Assembly: GCF_900177405.1 (NCBI RefSeq)
Contig: NZ_LT840185.1
Location: forward strand, 248,001-312,000
Reading direction: 5' to 3'
Source of the DNA: Allosphingosinicella indica
GTDB lineage: Bacteria; Pseudomonadota; Alphaproteobacteria; Sphingomonadales; Sphingomonadaceae
DNA: 64,000 bases
Shown here: positions 25,475 through 35,645 of the stretch, piece by piece
Layout of the letters: every line of letters starts with the position of its first letter
Position numbering within the stretch: position 1 is the stretch's first letter
Program-made: the position numbers and the translations under genes
Notes under the pieces: generated by a model
Database searches by the model: none
Told to the model about the DNA's origin: nothing
Seen by the model: the letters and a program-made list of their open reading frames with translations, nothing else

Positions 25475-26176
25475 ATGATCCGCACCGCAGCGCCGATTTC
25501 GGCGGCGCTGGTGGTATGGCTCGGCATGCTGCTGTGGGGCGGGCTCGAATCGCCGCTCGACAATAGGATCGGCGAATCGCTCTACGCGGGCGATAATGCG
25601 GTGCTCGCCGATCTCGCGCGGTTCGCGACCGAGCTCGGCGGCTGGATCGTCCTGACGCTGGTCACGCTGGGCGCGGTCATCTGGCTCGTCCGGCGTCAAT
25701 CACGCCGGTCGCGCGCAGCGATCCTGATATTCACCGTGCTCGTCGGCCGCATGTTCGTCGAGCTGCAGAAGATCACGTTTGGGCGGCTGCGGCCCACCGA
25801 CGAATTCCACCTCGTCACCGTTGATTCGTTTAGCTTTCCGAGCGGCCATGCCGCCAATGCGACGATTACCTATCTCGCCATCGCGCTGCTGTTGCCGCAG
25901 GCACGGAGCGGGAAGGCGATGGCGGTTGGTGCCGCCTTCATTCTTGCTGCCGCCATCGGGCTCAGCCGGATCGTGCTCGGCGTCCACTGGCCGAGCGACG
26001 TGATGGCCGGCTGGGCGTTCGGGCTGTTCTGGGTGTTCCTGTGCCTCCGCCTTTCCAGCGCGCGCGAAGCGGCCCAGCAGGCCGAGACTGCGGAGCCGGG
26101 TGCGCGCCCGCGCCGGTTCGGCCAATGGCGCCGCGGCTTCCGCAAGCCACCGCCGCCTCCCGCCAGTCAGCGCTGA
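25475..26176 (+). CDS. PAP2-family membrane phosphatase
   Basis: Integral membrane phosphatidic acid or undecaprenyl diphosphate phosphatase-like enzyme (about 233 aa). About five or six transmembrane helices are seen. The three catalytic motifs are present: KITFGRLRP (KxxxxxxRP), FPSGHAANAT (PSGH) and SRIVLGVHWPSD (SRxxxxxHxxxD). The C-terminal tail is Pro/Arg-rich and cytoplasmic. A run of Gs, at 25460-25467, makes ATG 25475 the better start than 25451. Convergent overlap of ten bases with the next gene. Confidence 0.9.
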   Translation: MIRTAAPISAALVVWLGMLLWGGLESPLDNRIGESLYAGDNAVLADLARFATELGGWIVLTLVTLGAVIWLVRRQSRRSRAAILIFTVLVGRMFVELQKITFGRLRPTDEFHLVTVDSFSFPSGHAANATITYLAIALLLPQARSGKAMAVGAAFILAAAIGLSRIVLGVHWPSDVMAGWAFGLFWVFLCLRLSSAREAAQQAETAEPGARPRRFGQWRRGFRKPPPPPASQR

Positions 26177-26775
26177 CGGTGCAGCACCACCGATAGATTG
26201 TTCGCCGGCATCGACACCACGCGGTCAAGTGCGAAGCCCCGCGCCTCCGCCTCGGCCACGACATCCTCGAGCAGCCGCAGCCCCCATTCCGCATCGCGCG
26301 CCTTGAGCGAGGCATCGAACGCTTCGTTGCTTTCAGCGGTTGGGACGCCGGCCTGCCGATACGGGCCGTAGAGATAGAGCGGCGCACCGGGCGGTAGCAA
26401 TCGCGCAGCGCCGTCGAGCAGCCCCAGCGTCGCAGCCCATGGGCTGATGTGGACCATGTTGATGCACAGGATCGCGTCCGCGGCGTCCACCGGCCAGCCG
26501 TCGGGCGCCGCCGCATCGAGCGGAACCGGCGCCATCAGGTTCGGCGCCTCCTCGGCGCCGCGCCACGCCTCCACCGAGCGCAGCGCGACGGGATCGGCAT
26601 CGGTCGGCTGCCAGAGCAGGTTCGGGAACGTGCGCGCGAAATGGACCGCATGTTCACCAGTGCCGCTGGCGATCTCCAGCACGGTGCCGGTGGTGGGCAA
26701 AACATCCCGCAACACCGCCGCGATCGGCTCGGCATTGCGCGCAACGTGAGGGGCGGATCGGCGGTCGTCGGTCAT
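26167..26775 (-). CDS. DUF938 methyltransferase-fold protein
   Basis: A 202-residue member of the DUF938 family with a class I SAM-dependent methyltransferase fold. Motif I is LEIASGTGEHAVHFA near residues 33-47, followed by the acidic WQPTDADP and the ILCINMVHISPW segment. The C-terminal MPANNLSVVLHR is typical of the family. Its substrate is not known. It overlaps the convergent PAP2 gene by ten bases and lies upstream of nothing shared; the glycine cleavage genes run in the same direction but start 22 bases away from its other end. Confidence 0.85.
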   Translation of the reverse strand: MTDDRRSAPHVARNAEPIAAVLRDVLPTTGTVLEIASGTGEHAVHFARTFPNLLWQPTDADPVALRSVEAWRGAEEAPNLMAPVPLDAAAPDGWPVDAADAILCINMVHISPWAATLGLLDGAARLLPPGAPLYLYGPYRQAGVPTAESNEAFDASLKARDAEWGLRLLEDVVAEAEARGFALDRVVSMPANNLSVVLHRQR

Positions 26776-26797
26776 GTGTGTTCCCAGGGCCCGCTGC

Positions 26798-28369
26798 TTA
26801 CTCCGCCGCCTCGGCCGTCTCGACCGAATTCTTCCACACCAGCACAGGCTTGCGCGCGGCCAGCGTCTCGTCGAGGCGGCGGCGGGGCGCGTGGACGGGT
26901 GCGGCCTTCAGCGTCTCATCGCCGGCCTTCGCACGCTCGGCGACGCTGCGCAGTGCGCCGATGAACTGATCGAGCGCCGTCTTGCTCTCAGTCTCGGTCG
27001 GCTCGACCAGCATCGCGCCGTGAACAACCAGCGGGAAATACATGGTCATCGGGTGGAAGCCCTCGTCGATCAGCCCCTTGGCGAGATCGAGCGTACTGAG
27101 ACCGCCCGCGAAACCCTTGTCGCTGAACAGTGCCTCATGCATGCACGGCCCGCTCGCGCCGAACGGCGCATCGAGCACGCCGTCGAGGCTGCGCAGCACG
27201 TAATTGGCGTTGAGCACCGCATCGCCCGACACCTGCCGCAGCCCGTCCGCGCCGTGGCTCAGGATGTAGCTCAATGCGCGGCTGAACATGCCCATCTGGC
27301 CGTGGAAGGCGGTCATCCGGCCGAAGCTCTGGCCGTGATGCTCGCCGACGGTTTCTTCCTCGACGAGGACGTAGTGATCGCCCTGCTTCTCGACGAAGGG
27401 CAACGGCGCGAAGGGCGTCAGCGCTTCCGAGAAAACCACCGGGCCGGAACCCGGCCCGCCGCCGCCGTGCGGGGTGGAGAAGGTCTTGTGGAGATTGATG
27501 TGCATCGCATCGATGCCGAGATCGCCCGGACGCACCCGGCCGACGATCGCGTTAAAATTGGCGCCGTCGCAATAGACGAGGCCTCCCGCCGCATGGCACG
27601 CCTCAGAGATCGCGATCATCTCCGGCTCGAAGAGGCCGCAGGTGTTGGGGTTGGTGATCATCACCGCCGCCACGTCCGGCCCCAGCCGCGACTTCAGCGC
27701 CTCCAGATCGACCCGCCCGGCGGGGGTCGCCGGGATATTCTCGACACGATAGCCGCAGAAGGCCGCGGTCGCGGGATTGGTGCCATGCGCGCTTTCGGGC
27801 ACGAGGATCACTTCGCGGGCGTCGCCGCGCGCTTCCAGCGCCGAACGGATCGCGAGCAGACCGCACAATTCGCCATGCGCGCCAGCCTTGGGGCTCATCG
27901 CCACCGAATGCATGCCGGTGAGCTTCACCAGCCATTCGCCGAGGCTCGCGATCAATTCCAGCGCGCCCTGCACCGTATCGACCGGCTGGAGCGGATGAAT
28001 GTCGGCAAAACCCGGTAGCCGCGCCATCCGCTCGTTGAGCCGCGGATTGTGCTTCATCGTGCACGAGCCGAGCGGGAAGAGACCGAGATCGATGGCGTAA
28101 TTCTGCCGGCTGAGGCGCGTGTAGTGCCGCACCATCTGCGGCTCCGACAGGCCGGGCAGCCCGATCGGTGCGCTGCGCGCGAGATTCCCGATCCGGCCGG
28201 CAGGCCGCGCGACCGGTTCGAAGTCGACGCCGCAGCCGTCCGCTTCGTCCATCTCGAAGATCAGCGGCTCTTCCAGCATGAGCGCGCGATTGCCGGTGAA
28301 GGTGGGTGCGCCGGCGGCATCGCCCGCTTCGGGGCGCTCGGGGCGCCATCCGCTCTGATTGATGCTCAT
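26798..28369 (-). CDS. gcvPB: Glycine dehydrogenase (decarboxylating), subunit 2 (P-protein beta)
   Basis: PLP-carrying half of the split glycine cleavage P-protein (523 aa). The Schiff-base lysine lies in [19 protein letters not shown], and the [10 protein letters not shown] segment with NTCGLFEP follows the family. The C-terminal half contains [21 protein letters not shown]. It overlaps gcvPA by four bases (ATGA), so the heterodimer subunits are coupled. It carries out glycine decarboxylation and passes the aminomethyl group to lipoyl-GcvH. Confidence 0.97.
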   Translation of the reverse strand: MSINQSGWRPERPEAGDAAGAPTFTGNRALMLEEPLIFEMDEADGCGVDFEPVARPAGRIGNLARSAPIGLPGLSEPQMVRHYTRLSRQNYAIDLGLFPLGSCTMKHNPRLNERMARLPGFADIHPLQPVDTVQGALELIASLGEWLVKLTGMHSVAMSPKAGAHGELCGLLAIRSALEARGDAREVILVPESAHGTNPATAAFCGYRVENIPATPAGRVDLEALKSRLGPDVAAVMITNPNTCGLFEPEMIAISEACHAAGGLVYCDGANFNAIVGRVRPGDLGIDAMHINLHKTFSTPHGGGGPGSGPVVFSEALTPFAPLPFVEKQGDHYVLVEEETVGEHHGQSFGRMTAFHGQMGMFSRALSYILSHGADGLRQVSGDAVLNANYVLRSLDGVLDAPFGASGPCMHEALFSDKGFAGGLSTLDLAKGLIDEGFHPMTMYFPLVVHGAMLVEPTETESKTALDQFIGALRSVAERAKAGDETLKAAPVHAPRRRLDETLAARKPVLVWKNSVETAEAAE

Positions 28370-29724
28370 TTCAGCGCTCCTTCCAGCGCGTCGGCCAGCG
28401 CTTCGACATCCTCTTCGGTCACGGTCTCCGTCACTGCGACCACCAGTCCCTTCTCGAGCGCGTCCACGCCCGGATAGAGGCGGCCCAGCGAAACGCCGCC
28501 AAGCACCCCCTGATCGGCCAGCGTGCGCACCACCGGTCGCGCCTCGACCGACAGCCGGAGCGTGAATTCGTTAAAGAAGGTCTCGTTGACCAGGCTCACG
28601 CCCGGCACCTTCGACAGCCGCTCTGCCGCGGCCGCGGCCTTGGTATGGTTCAGTTCGGCCAGTTGCCGGAGTCCCGCCTCGCCCAGCAGCGTCATGTGCA
28701 CCGAAAAGGCGAGCGCGCAGAGGCCCGCGTTGGTGCAGATGTTCGAGGTCGCCTTCTCGCGGCGGATATGCTGCTCGCGGGTCGACAGCGTCAGCACGAA
28801 GCCGCGCTTGCCTTCCGCGTCCACCGTCTCGCCGCACAGCCGGCCCGGCATCTGGCGGACGAATTTCTCCTTGCAGGCGAACAGGCCAACATAGGGCCCG
28901 CCGAAATTGAGGCCGACGCCGATCGACTGGCCTTCACCCACCACGATGTCCGCACCCATCTCGCCGGGCGACTTGATGAGGCCGAGTGCGACCGGCTCGG
29001 TCACCACCGCGATCACCAGCGCGCCATTGGCGTGTGCCTTTTCGACGATCGGCGAGAGATCGGCGATGCGGCCGAAGATATCGGGATATTGGACGACGAC
29101 GCAGCTCGTCTCGCCATCGATCGCGCCCAGCAGCCGCTCCGCGTCGGTTTCGGCTTCCAGCGCCGGCAGCGCGGTCTCCAGCGCATCGCCGGTGAAGCGC
29201 GCCATCGTCTTGGCGAGCGACACGTAATGCGGATGGAGCCCGGCCGAGAGGATCGCCTTGCCGCGCCGCGTCACACGCCGCGCCATCACGATCGCCTCCC
29301 AGCAGGCGGTCGAGCCGTCGTACATCGAGGCGTTGGCCACGTCGCAGCCATAGAGCCGCGCGACCTGCGTCTGGAACTCGAACAGCGCCTGCAGCGTGCC
29401 CTGCGCGATTTCCGGCTGATACGGCGTGTAGCTGGTCAGGAATTCGCCGCGCTGGATGATGTGATCCACGCTGGCGGGTATGTGATGGCGATAGGCGCCC
29501 GCGCCCAGGAAGAAGGGCACCTCGCCCGCGACCATGTTCTTGCGCGCCATCGCGCCCAATTGGCGCTCGACCGAAAGCTCGCTGGCATGATCGGGCAGAT
29601 CGCGGATCGCACCGGTCAGCCGCGCCGCCTCCGGCACGTCGACGAACAGATCGTCGATCGACTTGGCGCCGACGACCGCGAGCATGTCTGCGCGGTCGGC
29701 ATCGGACAGGGGAAGGTAGCGCAT
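28366..29724 (-). CDS. gcvPA: Glycine dehydrogenase (decarboxylating), subunit 1 (P-protein alpha)
   Basis: The alpha half of the split P-protein (452 aa), which pairs with GcvPB and shapes the active site but carries no PLP lysine. It begins [15 protein letters not shown], includes [11 protein letters not shown], the [18 protein letters not shown] stretch, [14 protein letters not shown]-like [18 protein letters not shown] and later [17 protein letters not shown], all characteristic. The spacing to gcvH is 31 bases, and it is followed by gcvPB. Confidence 0.97.
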   Translation of the reverse strand: MRYLPLSDADRADMLAVVGAKSIDDLFVDVPEAARLTGAIRDLPDHASELSVERQLGAMARKNMVAGEVPFFLGAGAYRHHIPASVDHIIQRGEFLTSYTPYQPEIAQGTLQALFEFQTQVARLYGCDVANASMYDGSTACWEAIVMARRVTRRGKAILSAGLHPHYVSLAKTMARFTGDALETALPALEAETDAERLLGAIDGETSCVVVQYPDIFGRIADLSPIVEKAHANGALVIAVVTEPVALGLIKSPGEMGADIVVGEGQSIGVGLNFGGPYVGLFACKEKFVRQMPGRLCGETVDAEGKRGFVLTLSTREQHIRREKATSNICTNAGLCALAFSVHMTLLGEAGLRQLAELNHTKAAAAAERLSKVPGVSLVNETFFNEFTLRLSVEARPVVRTLADQGVLGGVSLGRLYPGVDALEKGLVVAVTETVTEEDVEALADALEGALK

Positions 29725-29755
29725 CGAGAATCTATCCTAGCAAGTTCGCCACAAA

Positions 29756-30127
29756 TTACTGGCTGTCGCAGAAAGCCTTATATTCGTCGGCGCCCATGAG
29801 TTCGCTGAGCTCGTGATTGTCTGAGAGGATGAGCTTGAAGAACCAGCCGTCGCTCTCCGCCGCGCTGTTGACCAGCGACGGATCGGCTTCCAGCGCGGCA
29901 TTGGCCTCGGTCACTTCCCCTGAGACCGGCGCATAGACATCGCTCGCCGCCTTGACCGATTCGACCACCGCGGCGTCGCCGCCCTTCTTCACCTGCGTCC
30001 CCGCCTGCGGCAGTTCGACGAACACGATGTCGCCGAGCTGGCCCTGCGCATAATCGGTGATGCCGATGGTCGCGCGGTCGCCCTCGATCGCGATCCACTC
30101 ATGCTCCTTGGTGTAATAGACGCTCAT
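29756..30127 (-). CDS. gcvH: Glycine cleavage system H protein
   Basis: Lipoyl carrier of the glycine cleavage system (123 aa) that shuttles the aminomethyl group between P, T and L proteins. The lipoylation lysine is Lys59 in [14 protein letters not shown], preceded by the usual TKEHEW opening and GDIVFVELP. Its start ATG overlaps the gcvT stop (ATGA). The lipB gene at the end of this window makes the octanoyl donor that begins its modification. Confidence 0.97.
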   Translation of the reverse strand: MSVYYTKEHEWIAIEGDRATIGITDYAQGQLGDIVFVELPQAGTQVKKGGDAAVVESVKAASDVYAPVSGEVTEANAALEADPSLVNSAAESDGWFFKLILSDNHELSELMGADEYKAFCDSQ

Positions 30128-31230
30128 TGCGGCGCTCCCTTGCGGTGATAGCGGTGGGGGACGAAGGGCATGGGCACGACCTCCGCCTGGAAAAGCTTGC
30201 CGCGCTGAGACAGCGTGACGGCCGAGCCGGGCGCCGCGGACGCCAGCGGCACATAAGCCATCGCTATCGGCGCCTCTAGACTGGGTGAGAAGCCGCCCGA
30301 AGTGACGCGGCCGACCTCATTGCCCTCGCCATCGAGCACCATCGCGCCCTCGCGCACCGGCTGGCGGCCCTCGACGCGCAGGCCGACGCGGCGCTGGATC
30401 GATCCGCCCTCCAGTTCCTTCAGGATGCGCTCGGCGCCCGGAAAGCCACCCTCGCCGCGGCGGCGCTTGGAGATGGCGAAGGTCAGGTCCGCGGCGACGG
30501 GCGTCGTCTGTTCGTCGAGATCATGGCCGTAGAGCGGCAGCCCCGCTTCGAGCCGCAGGGAATCGCGCGCGCCCAGCCCGATCGGCTTCACCTCGGGCTG
30601 CTCCAGCAGCGCATCGGCGACACGTTCCACATCGCGCGCCTGCACCGAAATCTCGAACCCGTCCTCGCCGGTGTAGCCCGACCGGCTGACCCAGGCGGCG
30701 ATCCCCGCCACCTCGTAGGCGCCGCCCTGCATGAAGCCGAGTTCTGAGACACCGGGCGCGATCCGCTCGAGCGCGTCCACCGCTTTCGGCCCCTGCAGCG
30801 CGAGCAGCGCCTGCTCCTTCATATGATCGAGCACCACGCCGGCCGGCAGCTTGGCCTTCAGATGGTCGATGTCGCCATCCTTGGTCGCGCCGTTGACGAC
30901 GAGGTAGAAGGTGTCGCCACGCCGCGTGGCCATCAGATCGTCGATGATCCCGCCCTCGGCGTTGAGCAGAAGCGAATAGCGCAGCCGCCCGTCCTTCAGG
31001 ATTTTGAGATCGGCCGGCAGCAGCGCTTCTAGCGCCGCATCGAGCCCGGTCCCTGCGATGATGATCTGGCCCATGTGGCTGACGTCGAACAGCCCCGCCG
31101 ATTCGCGCACCCATTTGTGCTCGGCCATGATGCCTTCATACTGGATCGGCATCTCATAGCCGGCGAACGGCACCATCCGCGCACCGTGCGCGCGGTGCCA
31201 GGCATCCAGCGGAAGGGTTTGATCGGTCAT
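30124..31230 (-). CDS. gcvT: Glycine cleavage system T protein (aminomethyltransferase)
   Basis: Transfers the C1 unit from aminomethyl-lipoyl-GcvH to tetrahydrofolate, yielding 5,10-methylene-THF and ammonia (368 aa). Family segments include [12 protein letters not shown] near the N-terminus, FDVSHMGQ with the catalytic Asp region, [10 protein letters not shown] and [20 protein letters not shown]. The first gene of the operon, it directly follows a tandem glycine riboswitch. Its product feeds the same folate pool as glyA. Confidence 0.97.
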   Translation of the reverse strand: MTDQTLPLDAWHRAHGARMVPFAGYEMPIQYEGIMAEHKWVRESAGLFDVSHMGQIIIAGTGLDAALEALLPADLKILKDGRLRYSLLLNAEGGIIDDLMATRRGDTFYLVVNGATKDGDIDHLKAKLPAGVVLDHMKEQALLALQGPKAVDALERIAPGVSELGFMQGGAYEVAGIAAWVSRSGYTGEDGFEISVQARDVERVADALLEQPEVKPIGLGARDSLRLEAGLPLYGHDLDEQTTPVAADLTFAISKRRRGEGGFPGAERILKELEGGSIQRRVGLRVEGRQPVREGAMVLDGEGNEVGRVTSGGFSPSLEAPIAMAYVPLASAAPGSAVTLSQRGKLFQAEVVPMPFVPHRYHRKGAPQ

Positions 31231-31289
31231 CGTTCAGCGCGCTCCCGTGGCCGTCGGACCGCGGCCCGCAGCAGGCCGCGTCAGCATCC

Positions 31290-31480
31290 GACGCCCCCTC
31301 TGTCACTGGACCTGAGAGCTTTCGTCACCGCCTTTGCGACGACTTACCCCTTCGGTGGGATGCCGCGCGTTCGCGCCATCCGCTTTCCAGAGCGCCTTGC
31401 GGCCGCGCGGTCCTTTTGCCTGAGAGATTCCGGGGCGGTTGCTCCTTCGGCGGCGGCTCTTACGAACCGCCCTCTCCCGC
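31290..31480 (-). promoter_or_regulatory. Tandem glycine riboswitch before gcvT
   Basis: On the minus strand the roughly 190 bases upstream of gcvT carry two glycine aptamers in a row. The first has the conserved CCGAAGGAGCAA followed by CTCTCAGGCAAAAGGACC (about 31381-31480). The second has the matching ACCGAAGGGGTAA and CTCTCAGGTCCAGTGACAGA (about 31290-31370). A short linker separates them. This is the well-known gcvT motif, which turns on glycine cleavage when glycine is abundant. It fills most of the only gene-free stretch above 300 bases; outside it, 31231-31289 and 31481-31539 hold the leader end and the promoter side with no further feature seen. Confidence 0.95.
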
Positions 31481-31539
31481 GCGCCACCCGCCGGAAACCG
31501 GCGGCGACGACGCCGCTGTGGCGCGTCGCCAGAGCCGAG

Positions 31540-32370
31540 TCAACGGGCCTGGCGTGCTTCCGGCCCTATCGTCACGATCCAGAAATCCGGCGGCGTTCCG
31601 AAGCGCAGCGGCAGGAGGCTCGTGCCGAGCCCGGCACTGACAATCACCGTACGATTTCCATCACGAACCAAACCGCAGGCGTAACGCTCACCATGCCGGG
31701 ACATCGTTGCGACCGCACCGATCCAGGGCAGCCGGATCTGGCCGCAATGCGTGTGGCCGGCAAACACCAGACGAACGGATTCGGGGAGTTCTGGCGTGAT
31801 GTCCGGACTGTGAGACAGCGCGATGACCGGCCCGCGCGCGGATGCAACCGCTGCTGTCAGCCGCGGCACATCCGAATGGCCCGTGAAATCGTCGTCGGAA
31901 CCCGCCACCAGCAATGGCCCGCGCCGCGCGACCTGATTGTCCAGGACGAGCACCCCAACCGCCGGCAGCGCGCGTCGAAACGCGTCCGCGTCGCGCCAGT
32001 GGTCGTGATTGCCAAGCACCGCCGTGACACCATAGCGCGCCGCCAGCTTCCCCAGCGGCGCAACCGCCTCGTCAGCAGAATACCGCCGCGTCGCGACACG
32101 TTTGTCGCTGACAAAGTCGCCCGCCAGCAGCACCATGTCCGGCCGTTGCGCGTTCACCTGCGCCACAATAGCGGCGAGCCTTTGCGGCGGCATGTCCGGA
32201 CCCGCCACGTGGAGGTCACTAAGCAGGGCAATGCGCAGCGGCGGGGTCGCGTCCGACCAATCCGGCATACCCACGAACGCGCGACGCACCACGGGCTCGG
32301 CGATAGCATTGGAATAACCCAAGGCCGCCACAAAGAGTGTGGCGACGACCAGCGCGACGAGGACTCGCAC
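31540..32370 (-). CDS. Calcineurin-like metallophosphoesterase (YkuE type)
   Basis: A 276-residue metallophosphoesterase with a membrane anchor or signal sequence (LVALVVATLFVAALGY). The metal-binding motifs are in order: LSDLHVAG, LLAGDFVSD, VLGNHDHW, SHSPD and AGHTHCGQ. The ending GTPPDFWIVTIG resembles YkuE-like lipid or peptidoglycan-precursor phosphatases; the substrate is unknown. It lies upstream of the gcv leader on the same strand but reads away from it, so it is not in that operon. Confidence 0.9.
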   Translation of the reverse strand: MRVLVALVVATLFVAALGYSNAIAEPVVRRAFVGMPDWSDATPPLRIALLSDLHVAGPDMPPQRLAAIVAQVNAQRPDMVLLAGDFVSDKRVATRRYSADEAVAPLGKLAARYGVTAVLGNHDHWRDADAFRRALPAVGVLVLDNQVARRGPLLVAGSDDDFTGHSDVPRLTAAVASARGPVIALSHSPDITPELPESVRLVFAGHTHCGQIRLPWIGAVATMSRHGERYACGLVRDGNRTVIVSAGLGTSLLPLRFGTPPDFWIVTIGPEARQAR

Positions 32371-32395
32371 CGATCGCCTCCCCTATTCCTGCGCT

Positions 32396-33034
32396 TTAGC
32401 GGGTCGCGTTGTAGCGGAGCTGGTCTTCGGTGAGCTGGAAGCCGACGAGCACTTCGAAGGTCGCGCGCTGGACGGCGACGCGGACGGCGGGATCGGACAG
32501 CGGATCGAGCGCCGCGTCGGCATCGCCGGGCTTGCGCTCGCGCGTCACCTGCTTGCGGATATCCTCCGGCAGCGTGGCGGCGGAACGCAGCACCTGCGCA
32601 TTGGCGGTCGCGGTGGTCGAGGCACGGAGCTGGCCGTCCTCGAAGCGCAGCGCGACGCGGCCGAGGCGCTTGGCGATCACGTTCGATCCGCCCTGCACGA
32701 CGGTCGAGAAATAAGGCAGCACCACCTCGCGCGCGCCGCTGGCGTCGCTGCGCCGGCCGGACACTTCGAAGGTCAGGTTGCTCTGCACATATTCGCCGCT
32801 CTCGTCGCAGGTCGCGCGGAGGTTCGAGATGTTGGCGACAACGTCGATCGCGCTCGCGTCGCGGCTGGTCGGCGGGTTGAACAGGGTCACGTCGCCGGTC
32901 GCGGCGGGAATCGCGACCGCCGGGCAGGCCGAACGCGTCACGGTGATGCCGGTCGCCTGGATCTGGCCGTCGGAGCTGCATCCTGCGAGCGCCAGAAGAG
33001 ATAAGGCGGCGCCCGCCGCTGTGGTCTTGAACAC
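32396..33034 (-). CDS. Hypothetical lipoprotein
   Basis: A 212-residue lipoprotein with lipobox LALAGC (Cys near 19) and mature start SSDGQIQATG. The chain is beta-rich with a segment VVANISNLRATCDESGEY and QSNLTFEVSGRR, and a C-terminal region VQRATFEVLVGFQLTEDQLRYN that ends the protein. Two further cysteines (SACPAV and ATCDES) may form a disulfide. I recognise a sphingomonad-type conserved lipoprotein but no function. It is divergent from ispH and just upstream of the phosphoesterase gene on the same strand. Confidence 0.78.
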   Translation of the reverse strand: MFKTTAAGAALSLLALAGCSSDGQIQATGITVTRSACPAVAIPAATGDVTLFNPPTSRDASAIDVVANISNLRATCDESGEYVQSNLTFEVSGRRSDASGAREVVLPYFSTVVQGGSNVIAKRLGRVALRFEDGQLRASTTATANAQVLRSAATLPEDIRKQVTRERKPGDADAALDPLSDPAVRVAVQRATFEVLVGFQLTEDQLRYNATR

Positions 33035-33106
33035 GAAAGACGATCCTCGATCTATGAAGCAGCAATCACCCCTGCCAGAGCGGCGGGATCATAGGAAGCG
33101 GCTTTC

Positions 33107-34087
33107 ATGCCCGCAAGCAATCCGGTAGACGCGCCGCACATGGCTTCGAAACCCGCACTCACCTTGCTCATCGCGGCACCGCGCGGCTTTTGCGCCGGTG
33201 TCGATCGCGCCATCCAGATCGTCGAGCTGGCGATCGAGCGCTATGGCGCGCCGGTCTATGTGCGGCACGAGATCGTCCACAACAAATATGTCGTCGACAC
33301 GCTGAAGGCGAAGGGCGCGATCTTCGTCGCCGAGCTGGACGAGGTGCCAGACGGCGTTCCGGTGGTCTTTTCGGCGCACGGTGTTCCCAAGGCGGTGCCG
33401 GCCAAGGCGGAGGAGCGGGGACTCGAATATCTCGACGCTACCTGCCCGCTCGTCTCCAAGGTGCACCGCCAGGCCGAGCGGCTGGTCGATCAGGGGCGTC
33501 ACATCCTGTTCATCGGCCATGCCGGCCATCCGGAGGTGGTTGGCACGTTCGGACAGGTGCCCGAGGGCCAGATGACGCTGATCGAGACAATCGAGGACGT
33601 CGCGACGGTGGAGGTCGCCGATCCCGACTGCCTCGCCTTCCTCACCCAGACGACGCTTTCGGTGGACGACACGGCGGAGATCGTGGCGGCGCTGCAGGCG
33701 CGCTTCCCGGCGATCAAGGCGCCGCGCGGCGAGGACATCTGCTACGCCACTTCCAACCGCCAAGGCGCCGTGAAGGCGATCGCCAAGCGGTGTGACGCGA
33801 TGCTGGTGATCGGGGCGTCGAACAGCTCCAATTCTGTCCGCCTCGTCGAAGTCGCGGAACGCGAGGGCGCGAGGGCGCGGCTGGTGGCGCGCGCCGCGGA
33901 GATCGATCTCGACTGGCTTGAGGGGGTGCGGACGCTCGGCATCACCGCCGGCGCCTCGGCGCCCGAGGTGCTCGTCCGCGAGGTCGTCGACCGTCTCGCC
34001 GAGCATTTCGATGTCACCGAGACTGCGGTCGAGGGCGTGGAGGAGCGCATGGTGTTCAAGCTGCCCCGCGCGTTGCAGGCGGCCTGA
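33107..34087 (+). CDS. ispH: 4-hydroxy-3-methylbut-2-enyl diphosphate reductase
   Basis: Last step of the MEP isoprenoid pathway, forming IPP and DMAPP with a [4Fe-4S] cluster. The three ligand cysteines are in [11 protein letters not shown] (near 29), [10 protein letters not shown] and [20 protein letters not shown] and the catalytic Glu in LTQTTLS region are also present. The 326 residues include an N-terminal ten-residue lead before the usual start; an ATG at 33140 gives the shorter form. The upstream gene, a lipoprotein, is divergent. rnhA follows with a 10-base gap. Confidence 0.95.
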   Translation: MPASNPVDAPHMASKPALTLLIAAPRGFCAGVDRAIQIVELAIERYGAPVYVRHEIVHNKYVVDTLKAKGAIFVAELDEVPDGVPVVFSAHGVPKAVPAKAEERGLEYLDATCPLVSKVHRQAERLVDQGRHILFIGHAGHPEVVGTFGQVPEGQMTLIETIEDVATVEVADPDCLAFLTQTTLSVDDTAEIVAALQARFPAIKAPRGEDICYATSNRQGAVKAIAKRCDAMLVIGASNSSNSVRLVEVAEREGARARLVARAAEIDLDWLEGVRTLGITAGASAPEVLVREVVDRLAEHFDVTETAVEGVEERMVFKLPRALQAA

Positions 34088-34098
34088 CCCAAGCACCG

Positions 34099-34548
34099 AT
34101 GACCGAAGTCGAGATTTTCACCGACGGCGCCTGCAAGGGCAATCCGGGGCCGGGCGGCTGGGGCGCGGTGATCCGTTCCGGCGCACGCGAGAAGGAGCTC
34201 TCCGGCGGCGAGCAAAGGACCACCAACAACCGGATGGAGCTGACCGCCGCGATCCGCGCGCTGGAAGCGCTCAACCGCCCCTGCCACGTGACGCTCACCA
34301 CCGACAGCGTCTATGTCCGCGACGGCATCACCAAGTGGATCCACGGCTGGCAGCGCAACGGCTGGCGCACCGCGGACAAGAAACCGGTGAAGAATGCCGA
34401 GCTGTGGCAGGAGTTGCTCGCGGCCGTGACGCCGCACCGGATCGATTGGCGCTGGGTGAAGGGCCATGCCGGCCACCCGGAGAACGAACGCGCCGACCAG
34501 CTTGCCTGCGCGGCCGCGCTTCAGTTCGTTAGGCGGCCAGGCGCGTAA
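34099..34548 (+). CDS. rnhA: Ribonuclease HI
   Basis: Cleaves the RNA strand of RNA-DNA hybrids. The 149 residues contain the four catalytic acids: Asp9 in [17 protein letters not shown], Glu47 in NNRMELTA, Asp69 in TTDSVYV and Asp133 in ENERADQLA, plus [11 protein letters not shown]. It follows ispH closely. Its 3' end overlaps the convergent FAD oxidoreductase gene by 28 bases, which encode FVRRPGA here. Confidence 0.97.
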   Translation: MTEVEIFTDGACKGNPGPGGWGAVIRSGAREKELSGGEQRTTNNRMELTAAIRALEALNRPCHVTLTTDSVYVRDGITKWIHGWQRNGWRTADKKPVKNAELWQELLAAVTPHRIDWRWVKGHAGHPENERADQLACAAALQFVRRPGA

Positions 34549-35645
34549 GGCGCGGGATCGATTGCGGCCACCATCGCGTCGGGCGCGCGGCCGAGCAGCA
34601 GAGCCGCCGCCAGTTTCGCCGCCGCGGGCGCAGTCTGAATGCCGAACCCGCCCTGCCCCGCGAACCAGAAGAAATCCGCCGCGTCCGGCGCGAAGCCATA
34701 GACCGGAAGACGATCGGGCGCGAAGGTGCGCAGCCCCGCCCAGCTATGCTCGACGCGCTCGACCCGCCAGTCGACCACCTCCTGAAGCCGCGCGATCGCC
34801 GTCGCGACGTCGATTTCCTCCGCCGCGGCGTCGCACGGATCGCAGGGCGTCTCGTCGTGCGGGCTGAGCCACAGCCGCCCGCCAGTCTCAGGCTTGAAAT
34901 AGAAAGTGCCCAGCGCATCGATGACGAGCGGCATATCCTCCGGGGCGGGCGGATCGACGCGAAGCTGCACCATAGTCCGCCGATAGGGCTTGAGGCCGAG
35001 CGGACGCACGCCGGACGCCGACGCCACCGCATCGGCCCAAGCCCCCGCGGCGTTGACGATGATGCCTGCCTCGACCGGGCCAGCGCGGGTATCGATCCCC
35101 CACCCGTCGGATACCCGCTGCGCGGCCTCGACACGGGCATCGGTCATCAGCGCAGCGCCGGAAGCGCGTGCGGCACGAAGATAGGCGACGTGGAGCGCAG
35201 CGGCGTCGATGTCGGTGCAGCTAGGTTCCAATACACCGTCGGTCCAATCGCTCCGTAACCCCGGCACCAGGCCTGCCACCGCAGATCGATCGAGACGATC
35301 TAGCGCGACGCCGCTGCCCGCGAACTGCGACTCGAACCCATCCAGCGCCGCCCGCCCCGCCGCATCGCGCGCGAGATGGAGCTCGCGGCGTTCCGAGAGG
35401 AACGGTCGGTCAGCGAAGTCGCCGGGTGGCTGAGCGAGAAACGGCCCCGAAGCGCTGGTCAACGGCTGCACCGCGGGGCCGCCATAGGTCTCCGACCAAA
35501 AGGCCGCCGAGCGCCCTGTCGCATGATAGCCGGGCTGGCTCTCCGCCTCGATCAGCACCACCGAGGCATACGGGGCGATCTCCGCCGCGATGCTGGCGCC
35601 GGCGATCCCAGCGCCGAGCACCGCAATGTCGTAGCGCACTGTCAC
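34521..35645 (-). CDS. FAD-dependent oxidoreductase (DAO / glycine oxidase family)
   Basis: A 374-residue flavoenzyme of the D-amino-acid-oxidase superfamily. It opens with a beta-alpha-beta FAD fold, [18 protein letters not shown], and has the [15 protein letters not shown] segment, [15 protein letters not shown] and [12 protein letters not shown] near the end. Substrate cannot be told. A GTG start, at the end of the lipase-like gene with which it overlaps (GTGA), is chosen over the GTG six bases further in. It is coupled to that hydrolase gene. Confidence 0.87.
   Translation of the reverse strand: MTVRYDIAVLGAGIAGASIAAEIAPYASVVLIEAESQPGYHATGRSAAFWSETYGGPAVQPLTSASGPFLAQPPGDFADRPFLSERRELHLARDAAGRAALDGFESQFAGSGVALDRLDRSAVAGLVPGLRSDWTDGVLEPSCTDIDAAALHVAYLRAARASGAALMTDARVEAAQRVSDGWGIDTRAGPVEAGIIVNAAGAWADAVASASGVRPLGLKPYRRTMVQLRVDPPAPEDMPLVIDALGTFYFKPETGGRLWLSPHDETPCDPCDAAAEEIDVATAIARLQEVVDWRVERVEHSWAGLRTFAPDRLPVYGFAPDAADFFWFAGQGGFGIQTAPAAAKLAAALLLGRAPDAMVAAIDPAPYAPGRLTN

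Noticed and set aside
31231-31539. Possible extra gene in the gcvT leader
   Set aside because: The bases are explained by the glycine riboswitch; open frames through it are artefacts.
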